Positions 4,373-12,900 of a stretch of DNA of 26,192 bases are shown here, piece after piece. Position numbers and translations under genes: made by a program. The notes beneath the pieces were generated by a model that was given only the letters and a program-made list of their open reading frames with translations, made no database searches and was not told the DNA's origin. Each line of letters starts with the position of its first letter. The stretch's first letter is position 1. The DNA comes from a virus. The stretch spans positions 1 to 26,192 of IMG/VR virus record IMGVR_UViG_3300030098_002135; one strand, 5' to 3'.

Positions 4373-5304
4373 ACTTCTGTTACCTCCCCCCGAAACTCAA
4401 CAATCCCCGGTTCAACCACATGAACCACTTCCGGCCAGCGCAGTTTGCCTTTCTGGAACGTCAGCACAGCAAACCCTGATCGCCAGTTGCGTGGGTTGTC
4501 CTCTGTATAATCACGAAATTGTGGCCCATGTGTGTCCGCAAGCGTCCCTGTGTCTACACCCCACCTTGTTCCATTATAGTCTGCATACGGCGTCACCTTG
4601 AGGCTGTGCAGATGCCCCGTAACCATCGTAAGGCCCGACCCCAACGTGTTGTTATGCGCGGCATGGATACCGCCCTTCCATCGATGTTTAATCATCACAT
4701 TGCCATTAACCATTAGTGACCAACCGTTAAGCCAATTCGGAAAATGGTCCTTTAAATGCAATCCATGTACGTTTGCATATTCGGGAGCAACCTGGGCCAA
4801 CCGACTTTCAAACCGAGCATCGTGGTTGCCTAGCGTCCAGATAAGCCGTGCTTTCTTTGCCGCTGCTTCGATCTCAGATAGCCGCTCTATGCAAGTCGTG
4901 ATTTCTTCTTCTACACTAGGACGCGATTCCCAGGCTATAGGCGCATGCCGCGATATAGAAGCGCCATCAAACGCATCTCCGTTCATCACAACCGCTGTTG
5001 GCTTGAGCTTCTTTATAAAATAAAGAAACGCTCTGTGTGCCGTCGTTATAACGTCAGGCCAGTAATGTGCATCGCTGCCGACAAGCACAATCCCATCATC
5101 AATTGTTAATTGACATCTTTCTGGATGGAAATTTGTTGGGTTATTGCTTGGCGCATAAATAGGTCGGTTTAAAGCTTTCTCTAAACGGTTTCGACGCAAG
5201 TAAACAGCGCGTTCGCTTATGCCTAACTCTTTGCTAGCATCAGTAGCACCCATAGTTGCAAAAAGCCGAATAAATTCTTCATCATCACATACTGGTAAAG
5301 CCAT
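4369..5304 (-). CDS. HTH-metallophosphoesterase (calcineurin-like)
   Basis: This encodes 311 aa from ATG 5304; the frame is open upstream, but that part overlaps the endolysin gene. Residues ~8-45 form a helix-turn-helix (FIRLFATMGATDASKELG, then ISERAVYLRRNRLEKAL). The catalytic domain has the ordered metal-binding motifs of calcineurin-type enzymes: GSDAH (77-81), NGDAFDG (108-114), GNHDARFE (159-166), IKHRWKG with His207, and GHLHS (230-234). These bind two metal ions and hydrolyse phosphoesters. Phage members with an N-terminal HTH are common; proposed roles include DNA processing or phosphatase activity, and the substrate is unknown. It starts 20 nt inside the endolysin gene end and is coupled to the zinc-ribbon gene by an ATGA overlap. 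Confidence 0.85.
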   Translation of the reverse strand: MALPVCDDEEFIRLFATMGATDASKELGISERAVYLRRNRLEKALNRPIYAPSNNPTNFHPERCQLTIDDGIVLVGSDAHYWPDVITTAHRAFLYFIKKLKPTAVVMNGDAFDGASISRHAPIAWESRPSVEEEITTCIERLSEIEAAAKKARLIWTLGNHDARFESRLAQVAPEYANVHGLHLKDHFPNWLNGWSLMVNGNVMIKHRWKGGIHAAHNNTLGSGLTMVTGHLHSLKVTPYADYNGTRWGVDTGTLADTHGPQFRDYTEDNPRNWRSGFAVLTFQKGKLRWPEVVHVVEPGIVEFRGEVTEV

Positions 5305-5794
5305 CCAAGAATAACTCCCGTTCCGCTGCGCGGCGGCGGACAAGACCTTTTAAGATCCTCCCCCCAGCTTTGCGCCATTTTGGAAATTCCTCGGCAGTAT
5401 CCTCGTACAATCCTCGGTTCAGCTTCATTCTTAGCGTTGAGCGTTGCATAGCCATTGTCCCGCAATTGAACGCCCAGCTTGCAACAGCTGAAAACATATT
5501 CGGGGTTAGCTCCGCTGTGATAAGTTTTCTAATTGCTTTTTCAACGTGTCGAACTTCTCGCTTGAGCAACTCTGTGCCTTCGTCTTTCGTAATGCGAGGA
5601 TGTTCAGCGGTAACAGGAAGGCCGCGCATATCCCAAGTCGCTCCCCAGCCAATCGTCCAGCGTCCTGCTGGGCAGCAGTACGGCGCAGATGACCATCCCT
5701 CAAAACGCTTGATGATCCCCAAACCGGCTTCATTTATATGGCCGTCCCACCCTCTAGGGGCGTGAGCGGCAATTAAGGTATCGTGTAAGCTCAT
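5285..5794 (-). CDS. Endolysin, GH24 lysozyme with E-C-T active site
   Basis: This encodes 169 aa. The catalytic block is KRFEGWSSAPYCCPAG followed by RWTIGWGATWD: Glu32, Cys41 and Thr47 keep the exact E-8aa-(D/C)-5aa-T spacing of T4-lysozyme-type muramidases (GH24). Cys takes the place of the T4 Asp20, as in P1 Lyz-type enzymes. Cys40 is adjacent. The rest (LTPNMFSAVASWAFNCG, then RGLYEDTAEEFPKW and a GLVRRRAAERELFL helix) matches the family C-terminal lobe. No signal peptide or signal-anchor is visible, so it should need the neighbouring holin to reach peptidoglycan. Its start overlaps the holin stop (ATGA). Confidence 0.92.
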   Translation of the reverse strand: MSLHDTLIAAHAPRGWDGHINEAGLGIIKRFEGWSSAPYCCPAGRWTIGWGATWDMRGLPVTAEHPRITKDEGTELLKREVRHVEKAIRKLITAELTPNMFSAVASWAFNCGTMAMQRSTLRMKLNRGLYEDTAEEFPKWRKAGGRILKGLVRRRAAERELFLDGFTSM

Positions 5795-6231
5795 TTGCGG
5801 TTAAACGTACGCTGACCGAACCAGAAACTTACAATTCCGGCAAATAGAGGGGCCATGCCATCAGCTGCCCATAAAAGAGCAAACATGGCGTTATCGATGT
5901 ACCCAAATGCCAGCAACAGCACCAATGTAAAATAAGAAAAGAAAACGCAGTATGTAATTACCGGCCTGACTGAAGCCGACAGGTTAATTACCCACTGTGA
6001 TCCTTTCTTTGTTATTTGAGCATGGGTTTTATGTAGCGTCTCAGTTTCCCGAATATCTGCTTCAACATTCATCATCTGCATTTTCTGGTTGCCTAGCTGG
6101 ATCTGCATCTCCAGCTGTTTGTCCATCATGCGCAGTTCGTGAGCCTGATCCCGCTTCTCTTCAAAGAAGCCTAATATTTTAGGCAGGAAGGATGTTCCAA
6201 ACCCAAGAAGCGATGAAATTAGCGTAAGCAT
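5791..6231 (-). CDS. Holin-like 3TM membrane protein
   Basis: This encodes 146 aa. An N-terminal amphipathic or hydrophobic stretch (4-23, ISSLLGFGTSFLPKILGFF), a charged helical coiled-coil-like region (24-80) and two clear transmembrane segments (about 90-112, VRPVITYCVFFSYFTLVLLL, and about 116-138) precede a basic tail (GQRTFNRK). This is the layout of the 3TM holin family found in gene transfer agents and alphaproteobacterial phages (GTA_holin_3TM-like). It sits directly before the endolysin with an ATGA overlap, and its own ATG overlaps the previous stop (TGATG). It would form the inner-membrane lesion that triggers lysis. Confidence 0.8.
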   Translation of the reverse strand: MLTLISSLLGFGTSFLPKILGFFEEKRDQAHELRMMDKQLEMQIQLGNQKMQMMNVEADIRETETLHKTHAQITKKGSQWVINLSASVRPVITYCVFFSYFTLVLLLAFGYIDNAMFALLWAADGMAPLFAGIVSFWFGQRTFNRK

Positions 6232-6434
6232 CAGACCCCCACTTTTGGTTTATTAATTGGTTTGTATTCCATTGGAGCGCATAACGCTGCCCATTCCAAA
6301 AGAGCGCCGTCAGCTTTTAGCTTTTCGTATTTTGCAAACAACGGGCCTTTGGGTGGGCAAGCATCCACTTCGTTAACTGTAGAAGTCACAACCCCCGTGT
6401 TTAGCCAAATAATAATGACAAGAACAATTTTCAT
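6231..6434 (-). CDS. Small exported protein in lysis block
   Basis: This encodes 67 aa. It begins with a Lys and a strongly hydrophobic N-terminus (KIVLVIIIWLNTGVVTS), consistent with a signal peptide or a short anchor. About 45 polar residues with two cysteines follow (DACPPKGP and ALCAPMEY). No lipobox is evident, so it is not a standard outer-membrane spanin. The start overlaps the previous gene (ATGA) and the stop overlaps the holin ATG (TGATG). Periplasmic location and a role in lysis are inferred from position only; the two Cys could form a disulfide in the periplasm. Confidence 0.55.
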   Translation of the reverse strand: MKIVLVIIIWLNTGVVTSTVNEVDACPPKGPLFAKYEKLKADGALLEWAALCAPMEYKPINKPKVGV

Positions 6435-6784
6435 GTTTCCATCTTTGGATGCTTAGAATTGTGTATATGCATGAGATGCTCTGTCATTTGACGAAGCACT
6501 TTAAGCTCTGCTTGCATGGTTGCTAATTCACGGTTCCGCGCTTCAAGCGCCGTCACGCTGTTAATGTCTTTCAAAACGTCAATCTGGCTGGAAAACACCG
6601 CTCTCTGTGATTCCGCATCATCCAGCCGTGCGTCAAAATTGCTTTTGTATGTATCAAACGTCTTATGGAATAGCTCCAAATCTTCCATAACCCTTTGAAG
6701 GTTCGACTTCACGACAGCGTAACCAGAAGCAAGAGTCGCCAGCATAATAAGACCTTGAATAGCGTGGGATGCTGTTAGTTCCAT
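6431..6784 (-). CDS. Membrane-anchored coiled-coil protein (spanin-like?)
   Basis: This encodes 117 aa. One N-terminal transmembrane segment (about 6-25, SHAIQGLIMLATLASGYAVV) is followed by a long charged helical region with heptad character (NLQRVMEDLELFHKTFDTYK, then DDAESQRAVFSSQIDVLK and ARNRELATMQAELKVLRQM) up to a His-rich end. Topology N-in with a periplasmic coiled coil is that of an inner-membrane spanin (Rz-like); the length is also right. No partner lipoprotein is seen. It could instead be a holin regulator. It starts 1 nt after the previous stop. Confidence 0.55.
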   Translation of the reverse strand: MELTASHAIQGLIMLATLASGYAVVKSNLQRVMEDLELFHKTFDTYKSNFDARLDDAESQRAVFSSQIDVLKDINSVTALEARNRELATMQAELKVLRQMTEHLMHIHNSKHPKMET

Positions 6785-6785
6785 A

Positions 6786-7322
6786 TCATGTCACTGCTGG
6801 ACCAGAAGTTGCCGCCCAATAAAGAAACATGCCGATCCCGCCAGCAATGGCCGCAACTATTAAGCCCTTGCCAATCTCAAACAGGATTTGCTTGCGCCGT
6901 TCTGCTCGTTCTTCAGCTAAAAGTTTTTCTTTTAACTCCCGCGCCTTTTTCTCAGCGACACGCCTTTCACGTTCTTTTAATATTAGATCCCAGGTCGTTG
7001 GCTCATTAGCTGCGTTCGGCCACTTGCGATTGATCTCGTCCTTCAGATCCGCCAGCTGTTGATCTAGCTGCTTCTTTTCAATAATTGCCGCAGCACTTGC
7101 TGACATCGACGTTTCGCTGCCATCATCAGCGGCACGTTTTTGAAGTATAGATTTATTTTTCTTGCCGATAGAGCTTCCGGCTTCACGGGATTTGTTTTGA
7201 TCGTGTTGTTCTTTGGCATGGAACAAGCCATCGATGCCATGAGCGATTTCTTGGACGCCCTTAGCCGACTTAACCAGCGTTTTTGTTGCTGCGATTGCTG
7301 CTGCTACTGTGAGAGGGTCCAT
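6786..7322 (-). CDS. Coiled-coil protein with C-terminal membrane segment
   Basis: This encodes 178 aa. It opens with a helical Ala-rich segment (DPLTVAAAIAATKTLVKSAK), then a polar middle. A strongly charged coiled coil (LKERERRVAEKKARELKEKL, residues ~115-147) ends in one transmembrane segment (about 152-171, LIVAAIAGGIGMFLYWAAT). It is therefore probably tail-anchored with its bulk in the cytoplasm. Similar proteins lie between tail-fibre and lysis genes in marine podoviruses, but I know no defined function. Candidates are a holin/antiholin component or a membrane scaffold. It stands between the fibre-related genes and the lysis genes. Confidence 0.6.
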   Translation of the reverse strand: MDPLTVAAAIAATKTLVKSAKGVQEIAHGIDGLFHAKEQHDQNKSREAGSSIGKKNKSILQKRAADDGSETSMSASAAAIIEKKQLDQQLADLKDEINRKWPNAANEPTTWDLILKERERRVAEKKARELKEKLLAEERAERRKQILFEIGKGLIVAAIAGGIGMFLYWAATSGPAVT

Positions 7323-7330
7323 AAAAACCC

Positions 7331-7627
7331 CTACGGTTTAGGGTAGTCCGACTTGACTTTGGCAACGTGATCTTTCCACGTTGTCGTGCCGTTAACAGCA
7401 TCCCAGTATTGCATGTCAAGCTGATCACCAATTGACTTGAAAGCGGCCGCTCGCTGCTCACGATAGGTAACGACGTATTCATACTTCACCACCGCGTTAT
7501 CAATAAAAGTGTCTAGAGTCGTTGTGCCGTCAGGCACGTCAACCCATTGGAGATCAGGCGCAACCGGAAATTCCTGACCATCCGAAACAATCTGACAAAT
7601 TCGCGTGCCTTGGATTAATGCCCTCAT
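7331..7627 (-). CDS. Tail-fibre-associated small protein
   Basis: This encodes 98 aa. The N-terminal half (RALIQGTRICQIVSDGQEFP, then VAPDLQWVDVPDG) is a small beta domain seen in many phage proteins coded next to tail fibres (pattern 'CQ.V..G..F.V...L.WVD.P'). The C-terminal half is helical (REQRAAAFKSIGDQLDMQYW, then HVAKVKSDYP), a stretch typical of tail-fibre chaperone or connector proteins. The start overlaps the stop of the glycine-rich gene (ATGA). A structural or chaperone role for the fibre is inferred from position and family resemblance. Confidence 0.6.
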   Translation of the reverse strand: MRALIQGTRICQIVSDGQEFPVAPDLQWVDVPDGTTTLDTFIDNAVVKYEYVVTYREQRAAAFKSIGDQLDMQYWDAVNGTTTWKDHVAKVKSDYPKP

Positions 7628-8262
7628 TTGTACTCCTCCACGATTACAATGCCGCCGCCTCCTGCTCCGCCAGCTAAACCGTTGCCGCCGCCGCTTGCTC
7701 CACCGCCAAAACCTGCCGTGCCTGCGGCTTGTGAAGCTGAAACTGAATGCGAGCCGCCGCCAAAAATGCTGTTACCACCGTTGCCGCCGCCGTCACCTCC
7801 GCCAGATCGTGCTGAGTTTCCACTGCCACCACCAGTGAAATTTATATTTCCGTTTGACCCTGCGCCGCCTGCGCTACCATCTGGGTCTGTGTTCGAATTG
7901 CCAACTGCGCCACCGGTTGCAGAGCAATGAGAACCATAAGACGAAGTGCCGCCAACGCCAGCGGACCCGCCACTAGAGTTCCCAGCCGTGCCGCCTGCAC
8001 CAACGGTCACTGTTTCAGAGGAAATTGAGGTCACATCGATGACTTTGATAGCCGCACCACCAGCGCCACCGCCTGAACCATTATCGCCCGTGCCGCCGCC
8101 ACCACCGCCAACGACTGTGACTTTGACCAGCTTGATGCCTGTTGGTTTTGTCCAAGTGCCGCTTGAGGTGAAAACTTGCATAGATGCAAACCCGCCGCCA
8201 GCCGCTACGGCTTTAACCAGCCCGCCAGCCCGGCCAACATTGTCTGAAATAATCCCGGTCAT
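7624..8262 (-). CDS. Glycine-rich tail fibre tip protein
   Basis: This encodes 212 aa from ATG 8262, which overlaps the stop of the preceding gene (ATGA). A longer frame exists but reads through that gene. After a short helical lead (TGIISDNVGRAGGLVKAVAA), residues ~30-60 form a beta segment (VFTSSGTWTKPTGIKLVKVT, then VVGGGGGG). The rest is a long Gly/Ser/Asn/Ala-rich region ending GGGGIVIVEEY. This 'TW.KP.G...V.V..VGGGGGGG...GGGG.I.V.EY' frame is the glycine-rich domain of phage tail adhesins, which can form polyglycine-helix sandwiches that bind host receptors. It is likely a receptor-binding tip fitted to the fibre made by the upstream genes. Confidence 0.8.
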   Translation of the reverse strand: MTGIISDNVGRAGGLVKAVAAGGGFASMQVFTSSGTWTKPTGIKLVKVTVVGGGGGGTGDNGSGGGAGGAAIKVIDVTSISSETVTVGAGGTAGNSSGGSAGVGGTSSYGSHCSATGGAVGNSNTDPDGSAGGAGSNGNINFTGGGSGNSARSGGGDGGGNGGNSIFGGGSHSVSASQAAGTAGFGGGASGGGNGLAGGAGGGGIVIVEEYK

Positions 8263-8588
8263 CTTGTTTGATCCAGGTAGGAAACAACGACATCGACGTT
8301 TGCGGAACTGGCCGTTGCAATGCACAGATGGTCTTCATCGACTAACACGATGCGGTCGTTAAAAACGAATGTTTCGTTTGCACCGATTGCCTGATCTGAC
8401 AACAGTTCATAATCCGTACCGCCGCCGCCGTCGTCGATGTACATATCAAAGGTTTCAGCAGCGCCTGCCGTTTCGCAGACTACAACTGAAGTGATCACAT
8501 AGGTGTGACCGTTCACGCCGTTCAAAACGACGCTTTCTGAGTTTGTGACGCCAGCCGTGAGCGAGACGCCGAATACTTCTGATGCCAT
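8259..8588 (-). CDS. Small beta-rich virion-associated protein
   Basis: This encodes 109 aa; AGGAGT lies nine bases before the ATG. The protein is nearly all beta-forming and Gly/Thr/Val-rich (EVFGVSLTAGVTNSESVVLN, then TYVITSVVVCETAG, FDMYIDDGG and HLCIATASSANVDVVVSYLD), with the look of a small jelly-roll or immunoglobulin-like domain. Its position between the tail fibre and the glycine-rich tip protein suggests a fibre or baseplate accessory or decoration protein. I do not recognise a named family. Confidence 0.6.
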   Translation of the reverse strand: MASEVFGVSLTAGVTNSESVVLNGVNGHTYVITSVVVCETAGAAETFDMYIDDGGGGTDYELLSDQAIGANETFVFNDRIVLVDEDHLCIATASSANVDVVVSYLDQTR

Positions 8589-8602
8589 TTTTTTTTACTC
8601 CT

Positions 8603-9907
8603 TTAGAACCCAAAGACGACCGCTTTGCCGGTCGTTGAAATTGAACTGTTCATCGATCCTTGAACGTCCACAACGCCCGTGCCGTTTGGAGCCAGGGTGA
8701 TTGCACCATTAGCCGCGTCCGTAATTACAATCGTACCTGAATTGGTGCCGCTGTTACTGCTGATCTTCATATCAAACGCGCCGTTAGAACTAATATGACC
8801 GATTTCGCTGCCACCGCCGACGCTCACCAAATCAGTCTTTAGAACAACGTTGCCAGTTCCGTTAGGATTGATGTCTACGTCAGCATTTGACGCACTGGTA
8901 ATATCACGCCCATTAACATCTAAATCGCCGCCCAATTGTGGTGATGTATCATCTACCAAGTCCGACATATCGCCTGAACCACTAGGGCCAGTATCGCCCT
9001 GTGGACCTTGCGAACCTGTTGCTCCTAACGGGCCAGACCTCCGGATCGTCCAATCCGTTTTAGTGCCAGACCCGCCTGTATTTGCCGAAGTCAGCGTCAA
9101 TGTTGTACCGCTGTAGCTGGCAATTTGGCCGTGCATATAATTGGAAACACCGGAATTGCTGGTTGCGATAACATAATCGCCAGCGACAAAGGCAAGGCCG
9201 GATGCCACCGTAAACGCTTTGGAGCCGGTGCCTATGGAAAGTGAAGTTGTTGAACTGGCTCCGCTTAAAGTGGTCGCTGTACCAGACGCCGTTGAAGAGG
9301 AGCTTGCTGCGGACGTTGCAGAGCTTGCTGCGGACGTTGCAGAACTTGCAGCCGCGGCTGCTGAACTTGCCGCTTCCGTGGCTTTTGTCGCCGCTGCTTC
9401 AATCTCTGCACTTGTCGCCCCTAGCTCTAAGCCAGCATCAGAACTCGCAACCAACACTTTAGGATCAGTGGTTGCGCCATCCGGCCAGTTTAACGAATAG
9501 CTTTCAGTTGACGTAAAAGGGCGTGAAACGCTACGCGCCAGTTTCGTCTCCAGCCATTGCATAATGGCAAAAATCTTATCTAACGTTGTATTGAGAGTTG
9601 CGATATTGAAGATACCCGCAGCCGGGAAATCATCAGTACGCTCTACAGCTACATCACGTTCAACCGTAACGGTGACGTTTGTTAGCGTAGAGCCATAGGT
9701 AATTGTACCGCCCGAAAACCCATCATCTACAGCCGTGCCGCTTATGGTGTAATGCGTGGTAATCGTTTTCAAAACGCCATCGACATACACCTTAATATCG
9801 TTCGTGGAGAAATACGGCCACGGGATCGTAAACGGCCCTGTCGAGCCGCCAGATCCTACGGTGTATTGGACGCGAGGTGTTGCGTCAGCGATTGTTATCT
9901 GTGCCAT
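8603..9907 (-). CDS. Tail fibre protein (T7-type N-terminus)
   Basis: This encodes 434 aa with GAGG before the ATG. Residues 1-150 match the T7 gp17-type attachment domain found in podovirus fibres (VQYTVGSGGSTGPFTIPWPY, then IKVYVDGVLKT, LTNVTVTVERDVAVERT, FNIATLNTTLDKIFAIMQ and the KLARSVSRP stretch). Residues ~165-208 are an Ala/Ser-rich repeated stretch predicted as trimeric coiled coil. Residues ~292-312 contain a short collagen-like run (GPLGATGSQGPQGDTGPSG). The C-terminus is a beta-rich shaft (DVDINPNGTGNVVLKTDLVS and similar). It would anchor at the tail and carry the small proteins downstream. A 21-bp tandem repeat lies in the Ala/Ser region. Confidence 0.88.
   Translation of the reverse strand: MAQITIADATPRVQYTVGSGGSTGPFTIPWPYFSTNDIKVYVDGVLKTITTHYTISGTAVDDGFSGGTITYGSTLTNVTVTVERDVAVERTDDFPAAGIFNIATLNTTLDKIFAIMQWLETKLARSVSRPFTSTESYSLNWPDGATTDPKVLVASSDAGLELGATSAEIEAAATKATEAASSAAAAASSATSAASSATSAASSSSTASGTATTLSGASSTTSLSIGTGSKAFTVASGLAFVAGDYVIATSNSGVSNYMHGQIASYSGTTLTLTSANTGGSGTKTDWTIRRSGPLGATGSQGPQGDTGPSGSGDMSDLVDDTSPQLGGDLDVNGRDITSASNADVDINPNGTGNVVLKTDLVSVGGGSEIGHISSNGAFDMKISSNSGTNSGTIVITDAANGAITLAPNGTGVVDVQGSMNSSISTTGKAVVFGF
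9300..9341 (-). repeat. 21-bp tandem repeat in tail fibre gene
   Basis: GAGCTTGCTGCGGACGTTGC plus A is present twice in exact tandem (9300-9320 and 9321-9341, + strand reading), with a diverged third unit after it. Each copy encodes seven residues of the Ala/Ser-rich region, so units can be gained or lost without breaking the heptad register. Confidence 0.85.
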
Positions 9908-9953
9908 GTTGACCTCTATACCGTTTTTTCATCCCCGGTATAATTCACAACAA

Positions 9954-12900
9954 TCAGGGTCGCGTTGTTATTGCGTCCTCGGCAAAATCAAATGCGTTAT
10001 CCATCCAAAATGTTTGATTTAAGAGCCACGATTTTCGTATAGCGTTTGCGTCCATAGGATCAATGTGTCCGTCAGACAAGCCGCTAATGATATTCGCAAA
10101 ATTGTCTATTTGACCTACGACAGGACCGCCAAGAGCGCCCAATTTGTCCATACCAGAACGCTCCGTCTGGCTTGCGCCCACCATAGCGCCAATGCCAAAC
10201 CGGCCATCGCTAATCGTATCAAGGGCTGTATCGACATCGCCTAACCATCCAATAGGCAAGGACCGCTTAACCCCGCCAACAAAGGTGTCTTCCCATTTGG
10301 CGGCTTCATAGCCCATTTCATCCTGACGCGCTTTTTCGACAAGCATGCCAATTGCCGCTGTATGCGCCATACCCAGAATAAAGCTGGCATCTTTCATTTG
10401 CATGCCCGGGACAAGTACCCGTGAAGTTGCTGCAACCCCAAATGCCTTGAACTGGAACATCATCTGAGCCATTTGCGGCGACATAAATACGTGTTCCGCC
10501 GTTTCGGGAATAGACAGCCTTTCGCCTTCAGCCATTTTGGCGCGACGATCAGCTGCGCGTTGCCGAGTAGCTGCGTTTAAACGCTCAAGCCCTCCACCAA
10601 ATATATTTGGAAGCTCCGTATTACCGGGCGTTACAATCGTCATATTTATTTCTTTGCCGAGTGCTGCCAGATAAGCCTCTTTTGCGCCTTCGTCCGTCCA
10701 CTTTCCGGCGTTTGCAAGACGTACTCGCCCATCTACAAAGCCATGTGTTTCAAACTGAACGGCAATACGTTCCGCCATATCAGCATCGATGCCGCCTTTT
10801 GCCAGCAATGTGTTCTCGAATTTTGTAGAAGGTTCTTGGCGCACACCCATGCGCTTAAAGGCAATTTCGTTCATACGGTTTTCGTAGGCGGCGTATTTAG
10901 CCCCATGCCTTGGGTTGCGCGATTCTATGCCTTTGATGGGCAAATGGTCGGCATGAGCCAGTTCGTGTTCAATGACAAACTGCTTAAAATCGTCGTAGGT
11001 CTTAAACGCATCGTCAGGCAGCGCGTTGACACCTGGCGCTTTAGGACTTTTCCAGATTTTATTTGCGTATTGCTGCCGCAAAAGATCATTGTCGATGTAA
11101 ACCGTGTTTTGGTTTCTGTTATAAGACACCGGTTTACCTTTAGCGTTTGGCCCAAAATCAATTTTGGCCTTTGCTGAATTGCGAAGAGGCGCAGCCCATT
11201 TGATGCTTTCGTCAATGATCCGCGTTCCAGCCACTAACGATGTCATTGCTTTGACCGAGACATTCCACGGATTGATAAGCGATATATTAAAAAAGGTTTG
11301 CGTAAAACTAGCGGCGTTACGCTCAAACTGAGATGTCGCGGCCATGGCTTGGTCAAGATCGGCCATTTGCATAGCTCGCATAGCCGAATACATATCCCAA
11401 GCCTCGCCAGCCAACTGTGCGTCTTCTAAGGCCAGCTTTATCCCTGCATTATTAACGATCATCCCTTGGTAAAGATCACCAAACGTCTTCGACAGCCCGT
11501 TCTTAATAATAATGTTTCCAAGGTCAGGTAGAGCCGCCAATGCGCCAGTTAAAAGCGTTGTCGCGTTATACATCTTTGCAAGACGAATGCTGCGATGCGT
11601 CCATGAGTCGGGATCGTCGGCCATGCCGTAGGTTCCACGCACACGATCTCGCACAACCTTGATGTCATCGATCTCCTGATCTCTTAAACGCTCCAAACGC
11701 GCTATTTCGGTTGGCTTGCCTTTTGCTTCTTCAATCCGCGCACCCCATTCTTTTCGGATACGATTTATTTGATCGTACAAATCAATAGAGCCAAACTTTT
11801 CGTGTATTTCGACGTCTGATCCCATTCGATGTGCGTAGTATTTTCCAAGCGCAGCAATATCACGCTCCAAAAATTCCTCTAATGCTTCATCTGGGATGTC
11901 AGCAAGTGTGCGTTCCCGTAGTGACCGAGCCGGTCCTACAATGTCCTCACGGTTTCGCATTAAGTCGCCAGCAAGACCCACCGCATCTTCATCAGCGTTG
12001 TGGGCGTTCTGTTTTAAAATGGCTTTCATCGTTTCCACAGCTTCTTCTTCGCTACGGCCACGCCCCGCTGTCCGGAGAATGTTGAGAAATTTTTCTGGGT
12101 TCGCCCTAATCAAATCTTTGTTATAAATCCGGTTAAGGTAGCTGTTTGAAAGAGGGTTGGCTTCAATCTCCTTAATCCGTGCCGTAAGTTTTGTAATTTC
12201 TTCCTTTATTTTAAGAACACCAGAAGGATCAGCACCTTCTTCTTTAATTGCCCGATTTGCTTCTTTTAGTCTTTTGTAAGCGTCAAAACGTGCGCGTCGA
12301 AGATCAGAAGTTAGCATCCCCATGCTTTTGGCTTTTTCGCCCAGCGGCTTGTAGACCTTGTTATTCCATATATGAGCAACTTCCATCACTTCGGGAACAT
12401 CATGGACGTAGCCCGTGTCGTCGATCCGCGCCTTAGCGCGTCCAGCCTCACGCATAAACGCTTGGTATTCCAGAGGCTCCCCAAGAGCGTTATTTCCCAT
12501 GCGTGTAACATACCGGGCATATGCCGCCTCCGACTCGGCAACAGACTGAAACATCGGAGCCATCCACCGAATAGTCCGCAGCCGGTCAGCTGGCAGAAAC
12601 GAAGCAACGCCAGACATATTTTTTATCTGCAAATAAGGTGATTCCGCCAATTCATAGAGAACCCGACGCGCTGCATTTGATCCCGACGTCGCAATGCGGT
12701 TAAGGGGTGACATCCGTAAACGTGTCAACCAATTGTCTTCTGCCGCAGCCTCACCTTCTGGGTCAAAATCTTTTCGCCGGTCACTCACAGGGCGAAAAGT
12801 ATCAGGATCATTTGGCGCATCTTTTGGAGGGGGTGGTGCATATGGCCCACCATCGCCTTCATCTACCTGACGGTTCCATGGGCCAAACGGTAGCTCATCA

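Noticed and set aside
7628-8362. Proline-rich ORFs on the + strand over the glycine-rich fibre gene
   Set aside because: They are the antisense of Gly codons (GGN giving CCN, Pro) and have no ribosome site; the - strand gene fits a known fibre domain.
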